This document shows positions 16,403 through 24,796 of a DNA stretch of 29,312 bases, in pieces. The position numbers and the translations under genes were made by a program. Below the pieces are notes generated by a model. It worked only from the letters and a program-made list of their open reading frames with translations. It was not told where the DNA came from and did not search any database. The stretch's first letter is position 1. Every line of letters begins with the position of its first letter. The stretch is from an uncultured Ruminococcus sp. GTDB lineage: Bacteria; Bacillota_A; Clostridia; Oscillospirales; Acutalibacteraceae. The DNA lies in assembly GCA_902798605.1 (NCBI GenBank), contig CADBXH010000006.1:1-29312 (forward strand), written 5' to 3'.

Positions 16403-16894
16403 ATGAAAAAGTCAATATCAATCATTGTATCGGTATTTCTTGTTCTTTGTCTTTTCGCCGGCTGCGGAAGCCCAACGGACGTTTTTGTCAAGAGCGATAA
16501 GGCAAAAGACAGCATGGTGATGGAAAAGGGCAAGGTATACAAGTATGATACATTCAAATTTAAGCTTGGCGAAATAAAAGAAAGTAAAAGCAATCCCAAA
16601 AACAAAGGTGAATCGGAGGGTAAGTGGGTAACTGTGGAACTTAAACTGACAGGCGGAGATGTCTCGAACGAGGAACTCGAAAAGTTAGTTAAGGATGAGG
16701 CGGTACTTCTCAACGGAGCCGCCCCTTTGGCACAAACATTAAATGCTACGATGAACACTTCTCCGTTTAACGGCAACAAATCTTCAAAACTAAACAATAT
16801 GTCGATCAATCTCTATTACGACGTACCGGGCAGGTTTGATGTTGAGCAGGCTACAGTGTATTATACCGATGATGTTAAGGAAAAATCATCATAG
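16403..16894 (+). CDS. Small lipoprotein, possibly DUF4352-like
   Basis: 163 residues: signal peptide with lipobox FAGC (Cys about 21), then a beta-rich domain (YKYDTFKFKLGEIKES; GKWVTVELKLTGGD; ending NLYYDVPGRFDVEQATVYY). The order of strands, with a VTVELKL strand early and a YYDVP-type strand late, resembles DUF4352-type extracellular Ig-like domains of Gram-positive lipoproteins; this is a judgement by eye. The start codon follows AGAGAGG. It is the last intact gene of the lipoprotein cluster and the source or sister of the remnant directly upstream. Function unknown. Confidence 0.7.
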   Translation: MKKSISIIVSVFLVLCLFAGCGSPTDVFVKSDKAKDSMVMEKGKVYKYDTFKFKLGEIKESKSNPKNKGESEGKWVTVELKLTGGDVSNEELEKLVKDEAVLLNGAAPLAQTLNATMNTSPFNGNKSSKLNNMSINLYYDVPGRFDVEQATVYYTDDVKEKSS

Positions 16895-16927
16895 AGTTGG
16901 ATCATATTTAATAAATCAAGTATAAAG

Positions 16928-16954
16928 ACCGCGCGGGATCATTCTCCGCGCGGT
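16928..16954 (+). terminator. GC-rich terminator hairpin after the lipoprotein cluster
   Basis: ACCGCGCGG (16928-16936), 9-nt loop, CCGCGCGGT (16946-16954), followed by TTCGCTTTC. The stem is very stable; the T tract is interrupted. Confidence 0.75.
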
Positions 16955-17026
16955 TTCGCTTTCACCATTATTTTTGCCGGCATATAATGTTATAAAGAAA
17001 ATCAAAATTTTGGAAAAGGTGAAATA

Positions 17027-17254
17027 ATGGAAAAGAACTTGATAACATTCAACAATATGACAAATCTTTTGAAGGCTAAAGAGCTGCTCAGACTCAACGG
17101 AATAAGCTCACGGACGGTAAGGACGCCTGCGCGATTGAACCGAGGGACCTGCGGCTACAGCCTTCAAATCAATAAAGACTACGAAAAGGCTTTTGAGCTG
17201 ATACAGGACAACGGCTTTCGGATAATCGGCGCGTCAGCCGTTGATTATAATTGA
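17027..17254 (+). CDS. DUF3343 protein (putative sulfur/selenium-transfer partner)
   Basis: 75 residues matching DUF3343: FNNMTNLLKAKELLRLNG at the N-terminus, RTPARLNRGTCGYSL in the middle with the single cysteine (about C46), and DNGFRIIGA near the end. The family is described as putative Se/S-carrier-like, with the Gly-Thr-Cys-Gly loop as the likely carrier site. It overlaps by four bases (TTGA) with the following cysteine-desulfurase-like gene, a strong hint that it receives sulfur or selenium from that enzyme. The start ATG follows AAAAGGTG. A direct role is not proven. Confidence 0.8.
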   Translation: MEKNLITFNNMTNLLKAKELLRLNGISSRTVRTPARLNRGTCGYSLQINKDYEKAFELIQDNGFRIIGASAVDYN

Positions 17255-18411
17255 TATATTTCGACAACGGCGCCACGACGTTTCCAAAGCCTAAAAGTGT
17301 GATAAACGCCGTGAATTACGCGATGAACAACTGCGCTAACCCCGGCAGGAGCGGACACAGGCTGTCGATCAAGTCATCCGAGATAATATACGAATGCAGG
17401 CAGAATCTTGCAAAGCTGTTTGATATCGACAAAACCGAAAATGTGATTTTCACAAACAACTGCACTACGGCGCTCAACACCGTGATAAAAGGTGTCCTGA
17501 AAGAGGGCGACCACGTTATAATCTCATCGCTCGAGCATAACGCGGTTTCAAGGCCCGTGGCGGCTCTTGAAGATAAAGGTGTCAGCTATTCGGTCGCGCA
17601 GGTCGTTGAAGGCAATGACGACAAGACCCTCGATAATTTCCGCGCGCTTATCAACGCGAAAACCAAGATGATGATCTGTACCCACGCTTCAAATGTGTTT
17701 GGTGTAAAGCTGCCGATAGAGCGTATCGGAGCGATGTGCAGGATTTACGGGATACTGTTTTGCGTAGATGCTGCGCAAACAGCGGGTGTAATTCCGATCT
17801 CACTTAAAAACAGCGATATAGATTATCTGTGCACTGCCGGACACAAGGGGCTTTACGGACCGATGGGCACCGGCGTTTTGATAATCAATAGCGATATAAT
17901 TCCCGACAGCCTGACTCGGGGCGGTACCGGCAGTTTTTCCGCTGAAATCGCACAGCCCGAGATCTTGCCCGATAAATTCGAGAGCGGAACACCTAACGTA
18001 TCCGGTATCGCGGGGCTTAACGAGGGCGTGAAATTTGTGATGAACAGGGGAGTGAGCTCTATTGAATCATATGAGTCCAATCTTGCGAACAGGCTGTACA
18101 ACGGACTGAGTAATATCAAAAATGTTATCTTATATACAGGACAGCCCAAAGCAGGAGAATACGCTCCCGTTATCTCATTTAATATTAAGGGAAAAGACTG
18201 CGAAGAAACAGCTGAAATGCTCAGCCGCAAATTCAATATCGCTGTTCGCGCCGGACTTCACTGCGCGCCTCTTGCGCACAAGAGCTACGGAACACTTGAA
18301 AGCGGCACAGTCAGAGCGGTTGCTTCTGTGTTTAATACCCGTTCTCAGGTCGACTTTTTTGTAAATGCGATAAATAAAATTCAAAAAACGAAAAAAAACG
18401 GTTGCAATTAG
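17251..18411 (+). CDS. Cysteine desulfurase / class V aminotransferase family protein
   Basis: A 386-residue PLP enzyme of the SufS/CsdB-like class V fold, expected to take sulfur (or selenium) from cysteine (or selenocysteine) and pass it on as a persulfide. The N-terminus YFDNGATTFPKPK is typical. The PLP lysine is K199 in CTAGHKGLYGP. The catalytic cysteine is C338 in RAGLHCAPLAHK, on the loop with the conserved RxGxHCAP motif. The start codon is TTG at 17251, inside the stop of the DUF3343 gene; no ATG lies near and the N-terminal motif begins right there. The partner overlap suggests dedicated sulfur relay rather than general Fe-S assembly. A promoter for cdaA lies in its last bases. Confidence 0.9.
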   Translation: MIYFDNGATTFPKPKSVINAVNYAMNNCANPGRSGHRLSIKSSEIIYECRQNLAKLFDIDKTENVIFTNNCTTALNTVIKGVLKEGDHVIISSLEHNAVSRPVAALEDKGVSYSVAQVVEGNDDKTLDNFRALINAKTKMMICTHASNVFGVKLPIERIGAMCRIYGILFCVDAAQTAGVIPISLKNSDIDYLCTAGHKGLYGPMGTGVLIINSDIIPDSLTRGGTGSFSAEIAQPEILPDKFESGTPNVSGIAGLNEGVKFVMNRGVSSIESYESNLANRLYNGLSNIKNVILYTGQPKAGEYAPVISFNIKGKDCEETAEMLSRKFNIAVRAGLHCAPLAHKSYGTLESGTVRAVASVFNTRSQVDFFVNAINKIQKTKKNGCN

Positions 18412-18430
18412 TGCTTGTTTTGTGTTAAAA
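18402..18430 (+). promoter_or_regulatory. Probable promoter of cdaA-cdaR
   Basis: TTGCAA (18402-18407), 17-bp spacer, TTAAAA (18425-18430; TAAAAT one base further on gives an 18-bp spacer). It overlaps the last codons of the preceding gene. The leader to the ATG at 18534 is about 95 bases; I see no strong fold in it. Confidence 0.5.
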
Positions 18431-18533
18431 TATAAAGAAGCATACGGGTTTTGTATATTCGTAATTGCCCAAGACGTTAAGCGTTTGACTGATAATTCGT
18501 CATTTGCTTAAAGAAAGGAGACAAAAAGCTGAT

Positions 18534-19457
18534 ATGGAATTCTTTAATAACTTTTTTTCTATATTCAAAACAATTGAATTCCGTGACGTAATCGATATAT
18601 TGGCGATCGCGTTTATTATTTACGGCTTGTTCAGACTCATCCGTGAGACCAGAGCTGTTCAGCTTTTAAAGGGAGTACTCGTACTGTTCATTATCTACTT
18701 CCTGTCATCCTTGTTCGGGCTTGTTATGCTTTCATCCCTGCTCAGGTCATTGTTTGAGGTTTCGGTTGTTTTGGTCGCGATTATTTTCCAGCCCGAGATA
18801 CGAAAAGCGCTTGAACAAATGGGAAGAAAAAACACATGGAGCAGGCTTATAAGCGTATTTAAGCACGGTAAAAACGAAGAGTGGGAAAGAAAGGTTAGAA
18901 AGTCAATTGTTGACGCGGCTGATACCGCTATTTTATTCTCACATTCACGCACAGGTGCGCTTATTGTTTTTGAGCGCGAGACTATGCTCTCGGATATTGC
19001 CGAAAAAGGTACGATAGTCGATGCCGAAACATCAGTCGCTCTGTTTGGCAATATGTTCTTTAACAAGGCTCCGCTTCATGACGGCGCTTGTATAATCCGC
19101 GACGGAAAGCTTTTAGCGGCGGGCTGTATCCTTCCTCTTACCGATAACCAGGATGTTGATATCAACCTCGGAACCCGTCACAGAGCCGCGCTTGGTATGA
19201 GCGAGCAAAGCGACGCGGTCGTGCTTGTTGTCAGCGAGGAAAACGGCGTTATCTCACTCGCTTTTGAAGGTGAGCTTACCCGAAATTATACAAGAGAGTC
19301 TCTTATTAAAAAGCTAAACGAGCTTTTGCTTGACGAGTTTGAGGACATCAGCGAATATAAAAAGAACAGAAAACAAAAGAAAGAAATTAAAGAAAAGAAG
19401 AAAAAAGATAAAAAAGAAAAAAAGGAAGATCAAAAAAGAGAGGGGGATCCGGAATGA
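18534..19457 (+). CDS. cdaA: Membrane diadenylate cyclase
   Basis: A 307-residue CdaA-type enzyme that condenses two ATP to cyclic di-AMP, which controls osmolyte and K+ uptake and wall homeostasis. Three N-terminal membrane helices (about 19-36, 45-62 and 64-82) precede the DAC domain. The catalytic DGA motif is D183-G184-A185 and the RHR motif is R215-H216-R217. The last about 30 residues are an unusually Lys/Glu-rich tail, partly made by an A-rich DNA tract. The ATG at 18534 is preferred: AAGGAG lies before it and MEFFNNFF matches the usual N-terminus. An upstream TTG at 18504 would place the ribosome binding site inside the gene. It overlaps cdaR by four bases. Confidence 0.93.
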   Translation: MEFFNNFFSIFKTIEFRDVIDILAIAFIIYGLFRLIRETRAVQLLKGVLVLFIIYFLSSLFGLVMLSSLLRSLFEVSVVLVAIIFQPEIRKALEQMGRKNTWSRLISVFKHGKNEEWERKVRKSIVDAADTAILFSHSRTGALIVFERETMLSDIAEKGTIVDAETSVALFGNMFFNKAPLHDGACIIRDGKLLAAGCILPLTDNQDVDINLGTRHRAALGMSEQSDAVVLVVSEENGVISLAFEGELTRNYTRESLIKKLNELLLDEFEDISEYKKNRKQKKEIKEKKKKDKKEKKEDQKREGDPE

Positions 19458-20707
19458 AAAAACTCTCTCTGACGCAAAGAATACTTCAAAAGAATTATCT
19501 TTTGCTGATTATCGCTGTTTTGATCTCATTCGGTATTTGGATTTATATGAGTATGAACTCAACGAGTGATACTACAGTTACCGTAAATGACGTACCCATC
19601 CAGATCGAAATATCCGACAGCGCAAAGGAGCTTGGGCTCCAGGTTTTTTGTGAGGATGACTCAAAAGCTTCAGTCACGGTTTCGGGTATGCGCACTATGC
19701 TCGGACAGATATCAGAGGCTGATCTGCTCGTTACCGCTTCCGCGGGTTCGATCTCAACCACCGGTAACCACACCCTGTCTGTTTCGGCGACAAAGGCGAA
19801 TCCGTCAAGTAACTTTCAGATCGTCAGCTGCGCGCCTTCTCAGATAAATGTAGTTGTAGACTACCTCAAGGAGAGTACTTTTGATATTCAGGAAGATATT
19901 ACCTATAAGGTAAAGGACGGCTATAACGGTTCGGTCACACTGGCTAATAATCAGGTTACTATTTCAGGACCTACGACCGAGGTTTTGAAGATCAAAAAGG
20001 TTATGGCAAAAGCCGAAGTCAAAGGCGAAATGACCGAGAGCAAGGATCTTAAAGCGGATATCGTTCTTTATGATGAAGGAAACAATGTTATCCCTAAGAA
20101 TTTGCTCACACTCAGTTCCAACACAGTCGACGCGCATATTGAAGTTGTGCACGAAAAGACTGTTCCATTGGAGCCTGTGTTTATGAACAAGCCGAGCGGA
20201 CTCACTCTGACGGAGGATATGATAAAGATAGAACCTTCCGAAATCAAGATCGGCGGTTCTCAGGACGCGCTTGACAATATCAAGTCGGTCAATCTGGAGG
20301 CTATTGATTTTTCAAAGATCAGCAACCAAAAGATCGTACTGAAAGATATTAGTATTGATGTTCCCGATACCTGCAAGAATATCAGCGATACTTCTACTGC
20401 TACGGTGACTCTTGACTTGAGGGGAATGACATCAAAGAAATTCGATGTAGAAAACTTCTCTGTTGAGGGACTGCCATCCGGCTACAGTTGTGAGGTGACG
20501 TCCAAGACAATCAGTGTTACCGTAATCGGACCGAAGGACGAGGTAGAAGCCCTCAAAGCAGACGACATTGTTGCGGTGATCGACGCCAAAAGCATCAGCG
20601 GTAAGGTCGGGTCGGTCGATATGCCTGTTACGTTCAAGTTCAGCACGTCAAAGAGCTGTTGGGCTTACGGAGAATACAAGGCAAATGTGACGATAACCGA
20701 ATCATAA
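19454..20707 (+). CDS. cdaR: YbbR-domain protein, regulator of CdaA
   Basis: 417 residues: one N-terminal membrane anchor (about 18-32, IAVLISFGIWIYM) and then about four YbbR repeats outside the membrane, each of about 80-90 residues with recurring V(T)ISGP/VTVIGP turns (TISGPTTEVLKIK; VTVIGPKDEVEALK). In Firmicutes the protein coded next to CdaA binds it and adjusts c-di-AMP production. The ATG overlaps the stop of cdaA, preceded by GAGAGGG, so the pair is translationally coupled. The usual third gene glmM is absent: a terminator and a convergent rodA follow. Confidence 0.88.
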   Translation: MKKLSLTQRILQKNYLLLIIAVLISFGIWIYMSMNSTSDTTVTVNDVPIQIEISDSAKELGLQVFCEDDSKASVTVSGMRTMLGQISEADLLVTASAGSISTTGNHTLSVSATKANPSSNFQIVSCAPSQINVVVDYLKESTFDIQEDITYKVKDGYNGSVTLANNQVTISGPTTEVLKIKKVMAKAEVKGEMTESKDLKADIVLYDEGNNVIPKNLLTLSSNTVDAHIEVVHEKTVPLEPVFMNKPSGLTLTEDMIKIEPSEIKIGGSQDALDNIKSVNLEAIDFSKISNQKIVLKDISIDVPDTCKNISDTSTATVTLDLRGMTSKKFDVENFSVEGLPSGYSCEVTSKTISVTVIGPKDEVEALKADDIVAVIDAKSISGKVGSVDMPVTFKFSTSKSCWAYGEYKANVTITES

Positions 20708-20726
20708 CAATTACAAATAAAAAATT

Positions 20727-20752
20727 AAGGAGTATCCGTTTGGGTACTCCTT
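20727..20752. terminator. Bidirectional terminator between cdaR and rodA
   Basis: AAGGAGTA (20727-20734), 10-nt loop, TACTCCTT (20745-20752). It is flanked by AAAAATT on the left and AGTTTTTG on the right, giving T tracts on both strands. The right arm overlaps the stop codon of the minus-strand rodA gene. Confidence 0.8.
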
Positions 20753-21869
20753 AGTTTTTGTTATATACACTTTGAACCAGCCCGATACAAATCATAATAC
20801 TCATCAGCGAGCTTCCGCCAGAGCTGAACAGCGGAAGAGTGACTCCGATTACAGGAAAGAACTCGAGAACCATTCCGAGATTTATTATCGTCTGTGAGAA
20901 GATCAGCGCGAACACGCCTGTGCAAATCAGCTTTCCGCCACAGTCCTTTGAAAGCTTTGCATCTTTTATGATCCGAAGTATTATAATAAGCAGCAGAATA
21001 AGGATCAGCATACAGCCGATAAACCCGAGCTCTTCGCCCGCTACGGTAAAGATAAAGTCGTTTTCCTGTTCGGGGACGATGCCGTTTTTGACCCTTGCGC
21101 CGTTAAAGAGTCCGCTGCCGAAAAGCCCTCCTCCGGCGATCGAGAGCTTACCCTGATATTGCTGCCAACCGTAGTCCGTCATAGTGCTGTCACCCGGGAA
21201 CAGCAGGGCTGTAAGGCGGTTTCTGTGCTCGTTGTTGAGTATAAAGTTCCAGATTATCGGAACAGCGGCGGCTATCGCTCCGGCGAATATTGCGAAATAT
21301 CTTAGTTTTATTCCCGTCATAAAACTCATTGTTAAAAATATCAGGCCGAAAATCAGCACTGTCCCGTCATCACCCTGAATGTGGATGATAACCATAGGTA
21401 CCGCCGTGTGAAGACAAAGACTAAGCAAAGCCCAAGGCTTGTTTAAGTGCTCCTTTTCTTTAAGATAGGACAGGTGTTTTGTAAGCGTAATAATAAAACA
21501 TATCTTAATAAACTCCGACGGCTGGATCGTGTATCCTAAAACGCTTATCCAAGCCGTGTCGTCCGTTCCGCTTACTCTGATGCCGAAGATAAACACAAGC
21601 AAAGCAAGCAACGCAGCGATTCCTGCGAAGACATACCATTTTCTGATAAGAAAATTATAGTCCGCATTTGAGATAAGCACCGCCGCTGCAATGCCTATAA
21701 ACAAAGCGATAAGCTGGGTTTTGATATAATTATAGCTCCCTGAGCGCTGCATACTCGCTATTATCAGCAGGCTGTAAAGAATAGCCGCGAGCGTTGCAGC
21801 CCAAAGCTTTAGGTCTGTGTTTTTTAAGTAAAAACGCACCCTTTGCGCTATGCTTTTCAGTTTTTTCAC
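20751..21869 (-). CDS. rodA: RodA/FtsW/SpoVE-family peptidoglycan glycosyltransferase
   Basis: 372 residues with about ten membrane helices of the SEDS family, which polymerise lipid II into glycan strands together with a class B PBP. The conserved loop has the probable catalytic Asp in PEQENDFIF (D271). QPSEFIKI, GDDGT and YQGKLSIAGGGLFGSG are typical, and FFPVIGVTLPLFSSGGSSL marks the C-terminus. The last features favour RodA over FtsW, but SpoVE cannot be excluded. The annotated start is GTG at 21869. The AGGA only 2-3 bases before it is closer than usual, so the exact start is uncertain. Monocistronic, convergent with cdaR and divergent from fhs. Confidence 0.88.
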   Translation of the reverse strand: MKKLKSIAQRVRFYLKNTDLKLWAATLAAILYSLLIIASMQRSGSYNYIKTQLIALFIGIAAAVLISNADYNFLIRKWYVFAGIAALLALLVFIFGIRVSGTDDTAWISVLGYTIQPSEFIKICFIITLTKHLSYLKEKEHLNKPWALLSLCLHTAVPMVIIHIQGDDGTVLIFGLIFLTMSFMTGIKLRYFAIFAGAIAAAVPIIWNFILNNEHRNRLTALLFPGDSTMTDYGWQQYQGKLSIAGGGLFGSGLFNGARVKNGIVPEQENDFIFTVAGEELGFIGCMLILILLLIIILRIIKDAKLSKDCGGKLICTGVFALIFSQTIINLGMVLEFFPVIGVTLPLFSSGGSSLMSIMICIGLVQSVYNKN

Positions 21870-21896
21870 TTCCTAATACCAATTATTACCAATTAC

Positions 21897-21925
21897 ATTA
21901 TAATAAAATATCCGCACAATATCAA
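21897..21925 (-). promoter_or_regulatory. SigA-type promoter of rodA
   Basis: On the minus strand TTGATA (21925-21920), 17-bp spacer, TATAAT (21902-21897), about 28 bp before the GTG start of rodA. Confidence 0.75.
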
Positions 21926-21963
21926 GTATATTTTCAAATTGGAATAATATAAATAATCATTTT

Positions 21964-21972
21964 TGATATAAT
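21964..21972 (+). promoter_or_regulatory. Extended -10 promoter of the fhs operon
   Basis: TGATATAAT (TG at 21964-21965, TATAAT at 21967-21972), 28 bp before the fhs ATG. I see no good -35 at 16-18 bp, as expected for an extended -10 promoter. The ribosome binding site TTGGAGG is at 21987-21993. Confidence 0.5.
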
Positions 21973-22000
21973 GGACTAAATATGAATTGGAGGTAATACT

Positions 22001-23668
22001 ATGCTTTCTGATATTGAAATCGCTCAGCAGGCGACTCTTTTACCGATAAAGGATGTTGCCGCAGGCCTTGGTATCACCGAGGACGAGCTTGAATTCTACG
22101 GTAAATATAAGGCTAAGCTCTCGGATGAGTTGTACGAGAGGGTGGATTCAAACCCCGACGGTAAGCTGATCCTTGTTACAGCCATCAACCCGACTCCCGC
22201 GGGCGAGGGTAAAACTACCACCACTGCGGGTCTTGGTCAGGCTATGGCTAAGATCGGCAAAAAGGCGGTCATCGCTCTGCGCGAACCGTCACTCGGTCCC
22301 GTATTCGGAATCAAGGGCGGAGCAGCAGGCGGCGGCTACGCTCAGGTTTTGCCTATGGAGGATATCAACCTGCACTTTACCGGCGATATGCACGCCATCA
22401 CTTCCGCAAACAACCTGCTCTGTGCAATGCTTGACAATCATCTTCAGCAGGGCAACGAGCTCAGGATAGACGAGAGAAGAATACTCATAAAGCGCTGCCT
22501 TGATATGAACGACCGCGCTTTGAGGAATATCGTTGTAGGTCTCGGCGGCAAGGTCAACGGAATCCCGCGCGAGGATCACTTTATCATCACCGTTGCGTCC
22601 GAGGTTATGGCTATCCTCTGTTTAGCAGCAGATATTGAAGACTTAAAGCTCAGATTAGGAAAGATACTTGTAGCTTATACATACTCGGGTGAGCCCGTTT
22701 ACGCAAAGGATCTTAAGGCTGACGGAGCAATGACGGCTCTGCTCAAGGACGCTATCAAGCCCAACCTTGTGCAGACACTCGAGGGAACTCCCGCTATAAT
22801 GCACGGCGGACCGTTCGCGAATATCGCTCACGGCTGCAACAGCGTAAGGGCTACAAAATTAGCTCTCAAATTGGCAGACTATACTATCACCGAGGCAGGC
22901 TTCGGTTCCGACCTCGGAGCAGAGAAGTTCCTTGACATCAAGTGCCGTTATGCGGGCTTAAAGCCTTCGGCTATTGTTCTTGTAGCGACCTGCCGCGCAC
23001 TAAAATACAACGGCGGCGTGCCTAAGACCGAGGTTTCCAAGGAGAACCTTGACGCGCTTATGGTAGGAATAGAGAACCTCGGCGTCCACATCGACAATAT
23101 GCGCAAGTACGGCGTGCCCGTGATCGTCGCTATCAACCGCTTCGGTACAGATACCGATGAGGAGCTTAAATACATTGAGCTTTATTGCAGGAACAAGGGC
23201 GCTGAATTCGCATTTTCCGAGGTGTTCGCAAAGGGCGGTGACGGCGGAATCGAGCTCGCTCACAAGGTCGTTGAAGCGTGCGAGACACCCTCGTACTTTA
23301 TGCCTGTCTATCCCGACAACGCTACTGTTAAGGAGAAGATCGAGCTCATCGCTAAGAATATCTACAGAGCTTCAAAGGTCAACTACACGACTCAGGCGAA
23401 CAAGGCAATTGCCGAGGTACAGAAGCTCGGCGCGGATGATCTGCCTGTCTGCATAGCAAAAACGCAGTATTCACTGTCTGATGACCCGACGCTGCTCGGC
23501 GCTCCAAAGGACTTTGATATAACCGTGCGTAATGTTTCGCTTTCAAACGGCGCGGGCTTTGTAGTAGCATATACGGGCGACATTATGACAATGCCCGGAC
23601 TTCCTAAGGTCCCTGCCGCTCACAGCATTGACGTGGACAACAACGGCAAGATCACAGGCTTGTTCTGA
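22001..23668 (+). CDS. fhs: Formate--tetrahydrofolate ligase
   Basis: A 555-residue cytosolic enzyme that forms 10-formyl-tetrahydrofolate from formate, THF and ATP, feeding purine and fMet synthesis and, in acetogens, the methyl branch of the Wood-Ljungdahl pathway. The ATP-binding P-loop is [12 protein letters not shown] (64-75), followed by the FTHFS signatures [22 protein letters not shown] (split here only by description) and later [10 protein letters not shown]. Length is normal. First gene of a tight operon; the tsaE start lies one base after its stop. No folate riboswitch is seen upstream. Confidence 0.97.
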   Translation: MLSDIEIAQQATLLPIKDVAAGLGITEDELEFYGKYKAKLSDELYERVDSNPDGKLILVTAINPTPAGEGKTTTTAGLGQAMAKIGKKAVIALREPSLGPVFGIKGGAAGGGYAQVLPMEDINLHFTGDMHAITSANNLLCAMLDNHLQQGNELRIDERRILIKRCLDMNDRALRNIVVGLGGKVNGIPREDHFIITVASEVMAILCLAADIEDLKLRLGKILVAYTYSGEPVYAKDLKADGAMTALLKDAIKPNLVQTLEGTPAIMHGGPFANIAHGCNSVRATKLALKLADYTITEAGFGSDLGAEKFLDIKCRYAGLKPSAIVLVATCRALKYNGGVPKTEVSKENLDALMVGIENLGVHIDNMRKYGVPVIVAINRFGTDTDEELKYIELYCRNKGAEFAFSEVFAKGGDGGIELAHKVVEACETPSYFMPVYPDNATVKEKIELIAKNIYRASKVNYTTQANKAIAEVQKLGADDLPVCIAKTQYSLSDDPTLLGAPKDFDITVRNVSLSNGAGFVVAYTGDIMTMPGLPKVPAAHSIDVDNNGKITGLF

Positions 23669-23669
23669 T

Positions 23670-24092
23670 ATGGAAAGAATTATTTCCAACAGTCCCAATG
23701 AGACCGAAAAAATAGGGGAGAAGCTCGCCCAAAGCCTAAAGGGCACGGAAGTCATCGCCCTGTTCGGCGGACTCGGTTTGGGCAAGACCGCTTTTACCAG
23801 GGGCTTGTGCAGAGGATTGGGCGTGGATGACGGAGTTTCAAGCCCGACCTTCGCGCTTGTTAACGAGTACAGCGGCAAGTTCAATATATATCACTTTGAT
23901 ATGTATAGGGTTACCACCTGGGACGATTTGTATTCCACGGGATTTTTTGACTATATCGACACGGGCGTGCTCGTTATTGAGTGGAGCGAAAACATCGAGG
24001 GAGCTTTGCCCGACAACGCGCTCAAAATCACTATCTCGCGCGGAGAAAACGATAACCAAAGGATTTTTGAGATCGAGGGAACGGATAAATGA
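23670..24092 (+). CDS. tsaE: tRNA t6A synthesis ATPase TsaE
   Basis: 140 residues. The Walker A motif is GGLGLGKT (33-40), followed by the SSPTFALVNEY segment and IEWSE, both typical of TsaE. With TsaB and TsaD it makes N6-threonylcarbamoyl-adenosine at position 37 of ANN-decoding tRNAs. The usual GDLGAGKT reads GGLGLGKT here, so the family Asp is replaced by Gly. The start ATG is one base after the fhs stop; an earlier in-frame start inside fhs is not supported. It overlaps tsaB by ATGA at 24089-24092. Confidence 0.93.
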   Translation: MERIISNSPNETEKIGEKLAQSLKGTEVIALFGGLGLGKTAFTRGLCRGLGVDDGVSSPTFALVNEYSGKFNIYHFDMYRVTTWDDLYSTGFFDYIDTGVLVIEWSENIEGALPDNALKITISRGENDNQRIFEIEGTDK

Positions 24093-24796
24093 AGATTCTC
24101 GCAATAGACACCTCGGCAACGGCGGCATCAGTCTGCCTTGCCGAAGAGAAAAAGATACTCGGCAGTTTTTATACAAACACCGCCCTGACGCACAGCCAGA
24201 CGCTTGTTCCTATGGTCGAGCAGGTGTTAAAGACGACTCAGACCGATGTTGACGAGCTTGATTATATAGCCGTAAACGCGGGTCCCGGCTCATTTACGGG
24301 AGTTCGTATCGGCGTTGCGGCGGCTAAGGGTATCGCTTTCAAAAATGATCTGCATTGTGTTTCGGTTTCTACGCTTGAAAGTATGGCGTACAATATGCTC
24401 GGCAATGACTGCGTTGTGTGCGCCGTTATGGACGCGAGGTGTTCTCAGGTATATAATGCGCTGTTCAAAGTCAGCGGCGATAAGATTGAGAGGTTGTGTG
24501 ATGACAGAGCGCTCGCGCTGTCCGATCTCAAGCTCGAGCTTGAACAAATCAAGGATAAGATAGTACTTGTCGGCGACGGTGCGGATCTGACCGCCAAATA
24601 CCTCGAAAATTCGCTTTCTAACGTATTTTTGGCGTCTATCAATAATCGGATACAAAATGCGTCTTCGACCGCTATGGCGGCGTTTAAGAGCATCTGTGAG
24701 AACAGAACAATAACGCCCGCGGAGCTTATGCCGACATACTTGCGGCTTCCGCAGGCTCAAAGAGAGTTAAATAAAAGATTAGGGAGAGTAGAGTAA
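24089..24796 (+). CDS. tsaB: tRNA t6A synthesis protein TsaB
   Basis: 235 residues of the ASKHA fold. N-terminus MKILAIDTSATAASVCLAE, the HSQTLVPM segment, and the AVNAGPGSFTGVRIGVAAAKG signature (about 63-83; quoted only in part for the core GPGSFTGVRIG) identify it. It is the non-catalytic partner that joins TsaD and TsaE to form the t6A modification complex. Starts inside the tsaE stop codon and shares a TAATG junction with rpiB. The often-neighbouring rimI and tsaD are not in the window. Confidence 0.93.
   Translation: MKILAIDTSATAASVCLAEEKKILGSFYTNTALTHSQTLVPMVEQVLKTTQTDVDELDYIAVNAGPGSFTGVRIGVAAAKGIAFKNDLHCVSVSTLESMAYNMLGNDCVVCAVMDARCSQVYNALFKVSGDKIERLCDDRALALSDLKLELEQIKDKIVLVGDGADLTAKYLENSLSNVFLASINNRIQNASSTAMAAFKSICENRTITPAELMPTYLRLPQAQRELNKRLGRVE

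Noticed and set aside
12347..16894. Genomic island or mobile element carrying the lipoprotein cluster
   Set aside because: The cluster seems more A+T-rich and rearranged, but no transposase, integrase, terminal repeat or attachment site is visible at either edge.
18504..18533. TTG at 18504 as the cdaA start
   Set aside because: The Shine-Dalgarno AAAGGAG would then lie inside the gene, and the extra residues do not resemble the CdaA N-terminus, which begins at the ATG at 18534.
21870..22000. Folate (THF) or other riboswitch upstream of fhs
   Set aside because: The 131-bp divergent gap is filled by two promoters and a ribosome binding site and has no conserved structured leader.
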